Source: Colwellia sp. 39_35_sub15_T18
GTDB taxonomy: Bacteria > Pseudomonadota > Gammaproteobacteria > Enterobacterales > Alteromonadaceae
Direction: 5' to 3'
NCBI GenBank assembly: GCA_002162675.1
Contig: MAAE01000048.1
Location: 62,001 to 126,000, forward strand
Length of the DNA stretch: 64,000 nucleotides
Part shown: positions 19,826-28,135 of the stretch, piece after piece
Layout of the letters: each line of letters opens with the position of its first letter
Position numbering within the stretch: position 1 is the first letter of the stretch
Made by a program: the position numbers and the translations under genes
Notes under the pieces: generated by a model
Database searches by the model: none
What the model saw: the letters and a program-made list of their open reading frames with translations, nothing else
What the model was told of the DNA's origin: nothing

Positions 19826-20890
19826 TTACATGTCATCTTCAAGTAGCTGCAACTCTGCATCACTATCAAGACGCTTTCCGCCTTTAGTTAAAATGGTCAG
19901 CTCAGATTTCACTGACTCTGGACGCTTAATTTTTTCTTCAATTTTCAGAGCGACATTATCTCGACTACGACCTAATTTTGCTCTAAACGTTGGTAGGTCT
20001 TCAATGAGTACCGTGATATGTTCTGGCATTTCTATGGGAATAATATCACCCGCTTGTAGGTCCATAACTTGGCTTAGCGGTATTTCCACTTCTAAAAATT
20101 TGGTATTAATGGCAACAGGTACATCCATAATTTCATCGCGAAGCGCTTTAGACCAACGCATATCGGTGTCTTCTTTATCACTTTGTACGCCGGCATCAAG
20201 CAATTCTCGAATAGGCTCTAACATTGAATAGGGCAATGCTACATGAAAATCACCACCGCCACCGTCAAGTTCAATATGAAAAGAGCTAATCACCACCACT
20301 TCGGTTGGGCTGACAATATTTGCCATCGACGGGTTAACTTCAGAATCAAGGTATTCAAACGACACGTCCATAACTGGCGACCAAGCTTCTTTATAATCTT
20401 CAAAAATAAGCTTTAATAGCATTTGAATAATACGCCGTTCTGTTGGCGTAAATTCGCGGCCTTCAATTTTGGCATGATAACGGCCATCACCACCAAAAAA
20501 ATTGTCTACTAAAATAAAGACTAACCGCGCTTCCATCGTGATCAAAGCCGTGCCTTTTAACGGACGAAAACGCACCATATTCAAACTGGTCGGCACAAAT
20601 AAAGTGTGAATATACTCACCAAACTTGATCATTTGGATACCGTTAATTGACACTTCTGCGGTACGGCGCATCATATTAAATAAACTGATACGCATGTGAC
20701 GAGCAAAACGTTCATTGACCATTTCCAGTGTTGGCATACGGCCACGCACAATACGGTCTTGTGAAGAAAAATCATAGTCAGAGGTGCCGTCTTTACTTTC
20801 AACAACCTCTTCAACGGCCTCTTCTTCTTCAACATCATCAACGCCATGTAGCAACGCATCAATTTCGTCTTGCGATAATAAATCACTCAC
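19826..20890 (-). CDS. fliM: flagellar motor switch protein FliM
   Basis: FliM is the C-ring protein that binds CheY-P. The 354-residue product starts with the CheY-binding peptide (LLSQDEIDALLHGVDD). An acidic linker, the CheC-like middle domain (RFARHMRISLFNMMRRTAEVS and the LVFILVDNFFGGDGR region) and a C-terminal SpoA domain (VEIPLSQVMDLQAGDIIPIEM) follow. It lies between fliL and fliN as usual. Confidence 0.97.
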   Translation of the reverse strand: MSDLLSQDEIDALLHGVDDVEEEEAVEEVVESKDGTSDYDFSSQDRIVRGRMPTLEMVNERFARHMRISLFNMMRRTAEVSINGIQMIKFGEYIHTLFVPTSLNMVRFRPLKGTALITMEARLVFILVDNFFGGDGRYHAKIEGREFTPTERRIIQMLLKLIFEDYKEAWSPVMDVSFEYLDSEVNPSMANIVSPTEVVVISSFHIELDGGGGDFHVALPYSMLEPIRELLDAGVQSDKEDTDMRWSKALRDEIMDVPVAINTKFLEVEIPLSQVMDLQAGDIIPIEMPEHITVLIEDLPTFRAKLGRSRDNVALKIEEKIKRPESVKSELTILTKGGKRLDSDAELQLLEDDM

Positions 20891-20960
20891 TGGTCATTCT
20901 CTTTTTTACCTTGGTTTTTTACTGTTAACTTATTTCGATGTGCAACCAACAACTTTGCGG

Positions 20961-21539
20961 TTATTGCATAACAAAGCCAGTGAAGAGTACTTTTTCAATG
21001 GTTTTGTCACCTTCAACATCCGTCATTACTTTTTGTACTGCCGCAAGCGATTGCTGTTTTAACGCCTCTTTACCGGCACTGGTTGATAAATCATCGGCAT
21101 TTGCCTGTGAAAAAACGCCTAATAGAGTGCTTTCAATCAGCGGTACATGCATTTTGGTATTTTCTTCACTATCACCGCTACGTACTAATAATTGCACCCG
21201 AATTTCAACAAATCGATCACGAGCCGCACCCGGCACATTAAAACGAAATGGTCTTGGCATGGGTACATACAGAGCGGTACCCACTTGAGCACCTTCGGCT
21301 TCATCACCTTGCGCTTCATCACCTTCAGCCATCGCTGACTCACTATCTAAGGCCGAATCAAGTTGTTCTTCACTTGTCATTTCATCACCGCCGGTCATAA
21401 AAAAGAAATAACCACCGCCTCCAGCAGCTAATAAAACCACTACCGCGATAATAATGATCAGCATTTTTTTCTTTTTTCCACCGCCATCTAATTCCAATTC
21501 AGCTTCATTACCTTCGGCTTTTTCTTTTTCGTCTGCCAT
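20961..21539 (-). CDS. fliL: flagellar basal-body protein FliL
   Basis: FliL surrounds the stators and strengthens motor output. The 192-residue protein has a charged cytoplasmic N-terminus and one membrane helix at about residues 27-49 (MLIIIIAVVVLLAAGGGGYFFF). An acidic E/D/A/G-rich linker at about residues 50-88 is longer than in many homologues. The periplasmic domain (YVPMPRPFRFNVPGAARDRFVEIRVQLLVR) and the usual terminal FVMQ motif follow. Confidence 0.94.
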   Translation of the reverse strand: MADEKEKAEGNEAELELDGGGKKKKMLIIIIAVVVLLAAGGGGYFFFMTGGDEMTSEEQLDSALDSESAMAEGDEAQGDEAEGAQVGTALYVPMPRPFRFNVPGAARDRFVEIRVQLLVRSGDSEENTKMHVPLIESTLLGVFSQANADDLSTSAGKEALKQQSLAAVQKVMTDVEGDKTIEKVLFTGFVMQ

Positions 21540-21687
21540 AAGTTGACCTTTTATTTTATATTGCTAAATATTATACCCATATTACCTTAGATAATATCCT
21601 TGAAATGCATCCTAGCCAATGTGTTTTCATCAACTTAGGCGATTTAGCTTAATTTCTCATCATTTATCTTGGTTTATTTTTCTTACG

Positions 21688-21726
21688 CACTTTTACTAAA
21701 CACTTTTACTAAACACTTTTACTAAA
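21688..21726. repeat. three tandem copies of a 13-bp repeat over the fliK stop
   Basis: CACTTTTACTAAA occurs three times without interruption at 21688-21700, 21701-21713 and 21714-21726. The innermost copy contains the fliK stop codon (TAG on the minus strand), so each copy offers another in-phase or out-of-phase TAG. This looks like recent slippage. I see no hairpin or promoter in it. Confidence 0.9.
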
Positions 21727-23785
21727 CATAATAATCGACAGCATTTGCGGAAGCATTAATCTTATGTGCTGATAAAGTATGCTCAACCATATCACTTGCC
21801 ATGGCTGTACTTTCGCCCTGTTGCTGATTTGAACCTGCGGTTTCATCATCAGATTGTTGCGACTGTTGTTCAACATTAGCATCTCCTACATCAACACCTT
21901 GCTCTGCTAACATGTCACGTAGCTTATGCATATTTTGCTCAAGTGCTTCTTTAGCTTGCTGGTTTTGTACCACAAAACTAACCATTGCTTGTTCGTTTTG
22001 CAAGTTTACTCGCACCTGCATATTGCCAAATTCTGGAGGATCTAAAGTAATATCAAATTGCTGTAATTTTTGCGAAACCATTAACATGACTTTGTCTTTT
22101 ACCGCGTCGGCAAAGTCTTTACGAAAAATAGCAATAGTTTCTTGATGTAGCTGGGTATTGGTTTTTTGGCTTGGTGTGACTTCAGTTGCTACGGCAGGGT
22201 TAAGAATGTCCGCCGATTGCTGTTCAAACGACTGCTGGGCTACTTGCGTTGCTTTGCTGCTTATATCAGTAAAACTCGCATTAGCTGAAAATTCAGCTTT
22301 CATTGGTTTAGTCGGTTTATCTTCTGCCATAACTTCTTCGCTAATTTGGTTTTGATTTTTAGCGGATAAATACTCTTGACCCAATTCTTTAGCTATTTTT
22401 TGTGCTTGCACTTTACTCAGCGGTTGCTCAGTAGCATCATTAACAGCACTATTTGTTTGTGCACTTAGGTTAATTTTATGCTCTACAGTTTTTTGATTTG
22501 GGCTTTGCGTTATGTTTTCATCGGTAATACTTTGATTACTAATAGGTTGTCCAACACCAACTTGATTGTTAATAACGGGTATGTCAATAACAGCTGTCGA
22601 CTGCGACGAAGCTGACTCTTTACTCTGCCCCTGCGGCGTTTGCTTAGGCATTTGTTTAGACAGGGCTAATTCAGCAATTTTTTTATTTAGTGCTGATTGC
22701 GTACTTTCAAACTGGCTAGCGGCATCTTTGGCAGTGACTTCTTGCTCTAGTTGCTTTGACGTTATATTTTCAGCTATTTTTTCCGTTTTAATAGCTGATG
22801 GCAGTTCACTCACCACGGCTAGTTTTTGCGCTTTCTCATTAGTTTGCTTTTCTGTTGCTAAATCAGCATTTTTTGCTTTAACATTTTCTGCTGTAACTAG
22901 TGACTCGACAGTATCTGTGATGGCAGCAGTTTTTAGCTCACCCTTAGCTGTCGATTCAGCAAGAGTAGGTTTAACAGGAATAGGCTCAACAGGCAATTTA
23001 GCCATGTCTTTGTTTATCTTTGGTGCTGTGCTCGACGTACTTAACAGATGCTTTTTATCGATTATATTTTCTGTTAAGTCTTGTGTAAGCGGCTCTGTTG
23101 ATACGGCTTTAGCCACGCCAGATAAATCCGCAACTAAGTTACTGCTTTTTAACAATAGTTGCGCTTCATACAAAGCTTTTTGTTCAGTAGCTTTTTGTTC
23201 GGTAGACTTATTTTCAGTAGCTTTTTGTTCTGTAAATAACGACTCAGATTTTGACTCAGCAAGTAAAGTATTGTCCGCTTTATAAAGAAATGACATCAAT
23301 TGTTCAGAGGCTAAAAGTGCTTGCTCTTCAGTACTACTTACCGAGCTACTTACCGAGCTATTCGCCGAGGTGCTAGTAGCCGAGGTAGCAGGTTCTTGAC
23401 CATTTTTGCCGCTAGCGGCAATTTTTTGCTGTTCAGAGTCTAGTTTTTCATTATCAATATTTTGGCTTTGATTGACACGGTTATCATCGGTTTTATTGAC
23501 TTGATTAGCCGATTTTTGTGCTAGCTTCTGTGCTAATTGCTCTGCTTCACTTTTATTACTTACATTACTTACTTGAGTTGCATCAGTCTTATCAGCATCA
23601 TTCTTTTTATCGGCTTTACTGATTTTATTTAAGCGCTCACTGGTTTCTTCATGGTTACTGGCAAGGTGTTGATCAATTAATTTCGAGAAATCATCATTGC
23701 TTTTGGTACGAGTCGTCGTAGCGCTTTCATCCATCACCTCGACATTTTTCGAGACACTAATTGGTAAGACATTGAGTTGTGACAT
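21722..23785 (-). CDS. fliK: flagellar hook-length control protein FliK
   Basis: FliK measures hook length and triggers the substrate switch at FlhB. The 687-residue product is very rich in S, T, Q, K, E and A for about its first 530 residues, with short repeats such as TEQKATEQKA. The conserved C-terminal domain (LMVSQKLQQFDITLDPPEFGNMQVRVNLQNEQAMVSF) holds the family signature LDPPELGxVxV in slightly changed form. A Q/S-rich tail ends it. The length is greater than enteric FliK (about 400 residues), as often seen in marine polar flagellates. Confidence 0.92.
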   Translation of the reverse strand: MSQLNVLPISVSKNVEVMDESATTTRTKSNDDFSKLIDQHLASNHEETSERLNKISKADKKNDADKTDATQVSNVSNKSEAEQLAQKLAQKSANQVNKTDDNRVNQSQNIDNEKLDSEQQKIAASGKNGQEPATSATSTSANSSVSSSVSSTEEQALLASEQLMSFLYKADNTLLAESKSESLFTEQKATENKSTEQKATEQKALYEAQLLLKSSNLVADLSGVAKAVSTEPLTQDLTENIIDKKHLLSTSSTAPKINKDMAKLPVEPIPVKPTLAESTAKGELKTAAITDTVESLVTAENVKAKNADLATEKQTNEKAQKLAVVSELPSAIKTEKIAENITSKQLEQEVTAKDAASQFESTQSALNKKIAELALSKQMPKQTPQGQSKESASSQSTAVIDIPVINNQVGVGQPISNQSITDENITQSPNQKTVEHKINLSAQTNSAVNDATEQPLSKVQAQKIAKELGQEYLSAKNQNQISEEVMAEDKPTKPMKAEFSANASFTDISSKATQVAQQSFEQQSADILNPAVATEVTPSQKTNTQLHQETIAIFRKDFADAVKDKVMLMVSQKLQQFDITLDPPEFGNMQVRVNLQNEQAMVSFVVQNQQAKEALEQNMHKLRDMLAEQGVDVGDANVEQQSQQSDDETAGSNQQQGESTAMASDMVEHTLSAHKINASANAVDYYV

Positions 23786-23853
23786 AGTTATTCCAATTAC
23801 TTATAATTGTTCGTTGATAGCCAAGTTAACACTTGTTTGTTTATTTTTATTTA

Positions 23854-24007
23854 TTCACCACCGAACCGCAACGTTTCACGGAGGGCTCTTCGATCCTACA
23901 CAGAGGTTTGATCAATCTCGGTGTAGTGCGCAGCAAGACCTGCATGGATGTAGGTCACTTAGGTTATGCATGGAGCATATAACCTGCCTCGATGTTCTTT
24001 GTGGTAA
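23854..24007. repeat. MITE-like intergenic element, long copy
   Basis: The 365-base gap between fliJ and fliK is mostly this element. Its left 75 bases and right 22 bases match the reverse complement of 26049-26152 closely, with the ends reading TTCACCACCGA and GTGGTAA. A block of about 50 bases near 23932-23982 is absent from the other copy. It contains two small palindromes: GACCT...AGGTC, and GGTTAT...ATAACC. No coding region or transposase is present, so it is probably a non-autonomous mobile repeat. A short tandem repeat follows at 24041-24072. Confidence 0.75.
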
Positions 24008-24040
24008 TACTTTTAAGCTAAATTAAATACGTTTACTTTT

Positions 24041-24072
24041 ACTTATTTACTTATTTACTTATTTACTTATTA
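24041..24072. repeat. ACTTATTT tandem repeat
   Basis: About four consecutive copies of an 8-base unit (ACTTATTT) lie between the MITE-like element and fliJ; the last copy is imperfect. It is AT-rich, with no gene and no clear regulatory motif. Confidence 0.85.
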
Positions 24073-24150
24073 CAAGTTAAGCAAAAAACATTCCAGTTTC
24101 ACTTTCCTGTCACTTTCCTATCATTTTCCTACATAAAGTAACGTATGGCT

Positions 24151-24594
24151 TTAAGAAAGTTGCCGACGAATAAATTGCTGTGTCGCTATTTCATCAAACA
24201 TGTTTTGCTCTTTTTTATTCGCTATTTTAGTGAGCGCTAACTGTCGTTTAGCCGCTAACATTTCTACCGCTTTTACTTTTTGACGCTGCTTAAGCCAAAG
24301 TGTTTTACTTTGTTCAACCAAGGCTTTTGCCTGTTTCATGGCTATTTCCACTTGCTTGGATGCATAATCAAGTTTACTGATAAAAGCATGATAGTGGTTG
24401 TAGGTCGCGCTATCTAAGCCAACACTTGAGCGCTGACTCAAGCGTTTCATGTATTCTAAACGGTAATCGGCAACACTCTGCAAACGAATTAAATTTTGCT
24501 GATAATCATTTTCTGCACCACGCAAGGTATTGGCGGCTAACTCTTCTTTACCCTGTTCAAACTTTAATAAGGTTTCAAGTTGCTTTGTTGCCAT
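24151..24594 (-). CDS. fliJ: flagellar export chaperone FliJ
   Basis: FliJ works with the FliI ATPase and FlhA to activate export. The 147-residue protein is an almost continuous coiled coil (LETLLKFEQGKEELAANTLRGAENDYQQN to the C-terminus), as in all FliJ proteins. It follows fliI by 39 bases. Sequence conservation is low in this family; order and coiled-coil character support the call. Confidence 0.9.
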   Translation of the reverse strand: MATKQLETLLKFEQGKEELAANTLRGAENDYQQNLIRLQSVADYRLEYMKRLSQRSSVGLDSATYNHYHAFISKLDYASKQVEIAMKQAKALVEQSKTLWLKQRQKVKAVEMLAAKRQLALTKIANKKEQNMFDEIATQQFIRRQLS

Positions 24595-24633
24595 GATAAT
24601 TCTCCAAAAATATTAACAGTTACACTTTACAAA

Positions 24634-26007
24634 CTAAGCTGGCATACCTTGGTTAGCATTAGCTTGGCTATTAGCCGTAGCCGCGGCAATAATTTCTTTT
24701 AACTGCGCAACACTTTGTTCATAAGGAATAACTTCTTGCATTTGTTGCTGTAAAAAGAAGTTAATAACGGGTACAACATTAATGGCTTGATCAATGCGCG
24801 GATCGTTGCCTTTTGTGTAGGCACCAATGGCAATTAAGTCTTTGTTTTGCTGATACACGGAATAAATTTGTTTCAATTGACGGGCAAGCACTTGATGTTC
24901 TTCGCTAGCAACCATAGGCATAACCCGAGAAATTGAGCTCTCAATATCAACTGCTGGGTAATGACCCGAATCAGCTAATTCTCGTGATAAAACGATATGG
25001 CCATCTAATATTGCTCTTGAAGCATCCGCGATAGGGTCTTGTAAATCATCCCCTTCGGTTAATACGGTATAAAAGGCGGTAATAGAGCCTTGACCTTCAC
25101 CACCATTCCCTGCGCGTTCAACTAATTGCGGTAATTTTGAAAATACTGACGGCGGGTAGCCTTTAGTGGCGGGTGGCTCACCAACTGCTAAAGCAATTTC
25201 ACGTTGTGCTTGCGCATAGCGTGTTAATGAGTCGAGTAGCAATAAAACATTAAGCCCTTTGTCGCGAAAGTATTCACTAATTTGTACCGCACTTTCACAG
25301 CCTTTTAACCGCATAAGGGGAGAATTATCAGCGGGTGCTGCTACTACCACTGAGCGCGCACGCCCTTCTTCTCCTAAAATTTCTTCAATAAACTCTTTTA
25401 CTTCTCGGCCACGCTCCCCCACTAAGCCAACCACAATCACATCGGCGTTAGTGCCTCGAGTCATCATGCCCATTAAAACACTTTTACCCACACCTGAGCC
25501 TGCAAATAAACCCATGCGCTGACCTTTACCAACAGTTATAAAGCTATTAATAGCTCTCACCCCGACATCTAGCGGCTCAGTAATAGCACGTCTCGATAAA
25601 GGGTTTATCGGTTGATTATCATTAACATAGTCACTGTCTGATTCAATAGGGCCTTTACCGTCAAGTGGCTTACCAATGCCATTAATAACTCGACCAAGCA
25701 GCTTCATCGATAAAGGTAAATGTAATTTAGTAGATATAGGTAAAACGCGTGCGCCAGGAGAAACACCACGCAAGCTTTCTTCTGGCATTAAATAAGTGAT
25801 ATCTTGCGCAAAACCAACCACTTCAGCGAGTAAATCGCCATGTATGGTTTCCACTAAACATTGGCTACCAACATGCGCTTTAACACCAACGGCTTCTAAG
25901 GTTAGGCCAACAACACGTACCAAACGCCCCGCGACACTTTCCTTAAAAGGATGCACAAAATTTTGACTGTTTTTAAGTCTTTCACTGATACGGAGACTAT
26001 CGACCAT
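24634..26007 (-). CDS. fliI: flagellum-specific export ATPase FliI
   Basis: FliI is the hexameric ATPase of the flagellar export apparatus. The 457-residue product has Walker [12 protein letters not shown] at about residues 167-177, the [17 protein letters not shown] segment, Walker B ([29 protein letters not shown], with LLLLDS as strand and Asp) and the [15 protein letters not shown] region. The adjacent 237-base gap before fliH holds the second MITE-like copy. Confidence 0.97.
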   Translation of the reverse strand: MVDSLRISERLKNSQNFVHPFKESVAGRLVRVVGLTLEAVGVKAHVGSQCLVETIHGDLLAEVVGFAQDITYLMPEESLRGVSPGARVLPISTKLHLPLSMKLLGRVINGIGKPLDGKGPIESDSDYVNDNQPINPLSRRAITEPLDVGVRAINSFITVGKGQRMGLFAGSGVGKSVLMGMMTRGTNADVIVVGLVGERGREVKEFIEEILGEEGRARSVVVAAPADNSPLMRLKGCESAVQISEYFRDKGLNVLLLLDSLTRYAQAQREIALAVGEPPATKGYPPSVFSKLPQLVERAGNGGEGQGSITAFYTVLTEGDDLQDPIADASRAILDGHIVLSRELADSGHYPAVDIESSISRVMPMVASEEHQVLARQLKQIYSVYQQNKDLIAIGAYTKGNDPRIDQAINVVPVINFFLQQQMQEVIPYEQSVAQLKEIIAAATANSQANANQGMPA

Positions 26008-26048
26008 GGTTTACCTTTTTCTAATGTATTTATTCAGCTTAGAAATAT

Positions 26049-26152
26049 TTACCACAGAGAACACCGAGGTGCTAATGTACTACACCGAGAATAACAAAGT
26101 CTCCATGTAGGCTCGAAGAGCCCTCTGTGAAGCATCGCGGCTCGGTGGTGAA
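26049..26152. repeat. MITE-like intergenic element, short inverted copy
   Basis: This 104-base element between fliH and fliI is in the opposite orientation to 23854-24007 and matches its outer parts closely, including the core GAGGGCTCTTCGA and CTCGGTGTAGT. Its ends (TTACCACAGAGAACACCGAGG and CTCGGTGGTGAA) form imperfect terminal inverted repeats. No open reading frame is present. Two inverted copies 2 kb apart could support inversion of fliI-fliJ, although such a product would probably not be viable for motility. Confidence 0.75.
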
Positions 26153-26159
26153 CAGTTAC

Positions 26160-26202
26160 TTCTAATTAACGCTTTTTCTAATTAACACTTTTTCTAATTA
26201 AC
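26160..26202. repeat. 16-bp tandem repeat (CTTTTTCTAATTAAC)
   Basis: Two full copies and one partial copy of a 16-base unit ending in TTTCTAATTAAC lie beside the MITE-like element. They are followed by a GC-rich stretch, GGCGCGCGAACAAGTTCCCG, that resembles half of a REP-type hairpin. Confidence 0.8.
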
Positions 26203-26244
26203 AAGGCGCGCGAACAAGTTCCCGCCTACAAGTGTCAAAATATA

Positions 26245-27033
26245 TTATTGATGTAAAGCATCTTGCAAAAAAGATTCCAACACTTGCTTAAGGCGAGATT
26301 TCATCTGCAAATCAATATTAGAAGTGCTATTTTCAATTTGACAACTACCTGGGGTTAACTGGGGTGCCGGTAGCAAATGCCAACCGCTATCTTTAAGGTA
26401 TTTTTCACCAAACTGTTGTTCAACAAGCTTGATGTCATCGGGGTGTAAATGAATTTGTGTTTGCACATCATTACTTGGTAATGCTTTGATACCCGTACTA
26501 ATAGCGGCCATTAAAATATCGGGGTTAGTTTTTGCTTCTTGTAAAACCACCGCTTCGGTAAGCTGCACCACTAAATTTAACAGTTGCTCTTCAATGTTTT
26601 TTTCGACCTTGGCAAGCGGTTTATTAAGCTGCTCTATCAAACTTTGCCAGTTAGTGCTTAAGGTATCTATTCTGTCTTTACCTTGCGCCAAACCCTGCTC
26701 TTTACCTTCTTCTATTCCTTGCGCCGTGCCTTCCGTCAATCCTTTGGCTTTACCCTCTTCATAACCTTTGGCAAAACCTTCTTCTTTGCCTTGATTAAAA
26801 CCTTCTTCGGATGCTGCTTGTCTAATTTCTTCAATTTCTTGTGCCGTTAGAGGCACGATTTCAATCTCTTCTTCTTCTGGTGGCTCAAAATGCCAATTAG
26901 GCTTTTTACCTAAAGCGTTAGTGTGACTTTCTTGCTTGGCTGTTGGTTTGGTTGCCACGTTAGGTAGTGACCAAACATCTAAGCTTTGTTGATCGGCTTT
27001 AATGATGCGAACGGGTTTATTACTCATGTTCAA
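26245..27033 (-). CDS. fliH: flagellar export stator/regulator FliH
   Basis: FliH binds FliI and links it to the C-ring. The 262-residue product has a coiled-coil region with a long run of G-x3-G steps, about residues 82-118 (EEGFNQGKEEGFAKGYEEGK and onward), the well-known FliH glycine repeat. The C-terminal V-ATPase E-subunit-like domain follows. It lies between fliG and fliI. Confidence 0.94.
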   Translation of the reverse strand: MNMSNKPVRIIKADQQSLDVWSLPNVATKPTAKQESHTNALGKKPNWHFEPPEEEEIEIVPLTAQEIEEIRQAASEEGFNQGKEEGFAKGYEEGKAKGLTEGTAQGIEEGKEQGLAQGKDRIDTLSTNWQSLIEQLNKPLAKVEKNIEEQLLNLVVQLTEAVVLQEAKTNPDILMAAISTGIKALPSNDVQTQIHLHPDDIKLVEQQFGEKYLKDSGWHLLPAPQLTPGSCQIENSTSNIDLQMKSRLKQVLESFLQDALHQ

Positions 27034-27079
27034 TTATCCTGCACAGCATGTTGTTAGACTAAAACCAACGCGAAAAAAA

Positions 27080-28135
27080 TTATAAGAATTCATCACCACC
27101 ACCACCACCGCCAAGCATAATTTCACCAGCGTCAGATAATCGACGGGCAACGGAAAGTATTTCTTTTTGTGCCGCTTCTACTTCACTGATACGCACCGGT
27201 CCCATGGCTTCAAGGTCATCCGCTAGCATTTCGGCCGCACGTTTAGACATATTACTAAGAATTTTTTCTTTAAGTGCCTCATCAGTACCTTTAATCGCTT
27301 TCATCAAGGCGTCTTGCTGTACGTCACGCAGTATGGCTTGCATGCCTCTGTCATCAACATCGGCTAAATTTTCAAAAACAAACATTAAATCTTGAATTTG
27401 TTGACTCATTTCTTCATCATTTTCACGAATTGAATCCATCAGCAGACCTTCAACATTAGTATCTAGATAATTCATGATATCTGCGGCGGCTTTCAGGCCA
27501 CCCATTTTCGCAGCTTGTGCGCCCGCTTGACCCGCAAACTGTTTTTCCATAATTTCATTTAATTCTTGTAAGGCCGCCGGTTGCACTTCTTCTAAATTGG
27601 CAATACGCATCATTAAGTCTAAACGGACTTTATCGGTAAACTGACCCATAATTTCAGCCGATTGCTCAGGCTCTAAATAAGATAAAACAATGGTTTGAAT
27701 TTGTGGATGCTCGTTACGAATGATATTGGCTACTTGCTTAGAGTCCATCCATTTTAACGAGTCTAAACCTTTAGCACCGCCTCCCATAACAATTTGATCA
27801 ATCAAATTACCCGCTTTATCTTCACCTAAAGCGGCGGTTAATGCTTTACGAACAAACTCTTCACTTTGGAAGCCAATAGTAGAGAAGTTTTGTATTTCAT
27901 GAATAAACTGTTTATGCACCGCGGTGATTTTTTCTTGAGTAAAATCTTCCATGGCCGCCATGACAGTACCCACTTGCTGTACTTGCTTCGGCTCAAGATG
28001 TTTTAGAATTTGTGCGGCATCTTCTTCTGACAAACTTAACAGTAAAATACCTGCTTTTTCTGCGCCATCTAATTTATTAACATCAAAGCCTGCGGGTGCT
28101 GGGGCTAATTCACCAACCTCTGTTTCATCACTCAT
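27080..28135 (-). CDS. fliG: flagellar motor switch protein FliG
   Basis: FliG is the rotor protein that meets the stators. The 351-residue product has the N-terminal FliF-binding domain (DGAEKAGILLLSLSEEDAAQILKHL), the middle domain containing EHPQ (NIIRNEHPQIQTIVLSYL), and the C-terminal torque domain with the charged helix LKEKILSNMSKRAAEMLADDLEAMGPVR. A six-glycine run near the C-terminus (GGGGGGDEFL) is unusual. The start overlaps fliF by 8 bases. Confidence 0.97.
   Translation of the reverse strand: MSDETEVGELAPAPAGFDVNKLDGAEKAGILLLSLSEEDAAQILKHLEPKQVQQVGTVMAAMEDFTQEKITAVHKQFIHEIQNFSTIGFQSEEFVRKALTAALGEDKAGNLIDQIVMGGGAKGLDSLKWMDSKQVANIIRNEHPQIQTIVLSYLEPEQSAEIMGQFTDKVRLDLMMRIANLEEVQPAALQELNEIMEKQFAGQAGAQAAKMGGLKAAADIMNYLDTNVEGLLMDSIRENDEEMSQQIQDLMFVFENLADVDDRGMQAILRDVQQDALMKAIKGTDEALKEKILSNMSKRAAEMLADDLEAMGPVRISEVEAAQKEILSVARRLSDAGEIMLGGGGGGDEFL

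Noticed and set aside
22566..23285. 239-codon open frame on the plus strand opposite fliK
   Set aside because: It mirrors the low-complexity S/A/K-rich fliK sequence, has no recognisable domain and no ribosome-binding site, and the minus-strand frame is clearly fliK.
23971..23986. GG-N10-GC match before fliK (minus strand AGGCAGGTTATATGC)
   Set aside because: It falls inside the mobile-repeat palindrome, the -12 half is poor and it is over 180 bases from fliK, so it is probably chance.
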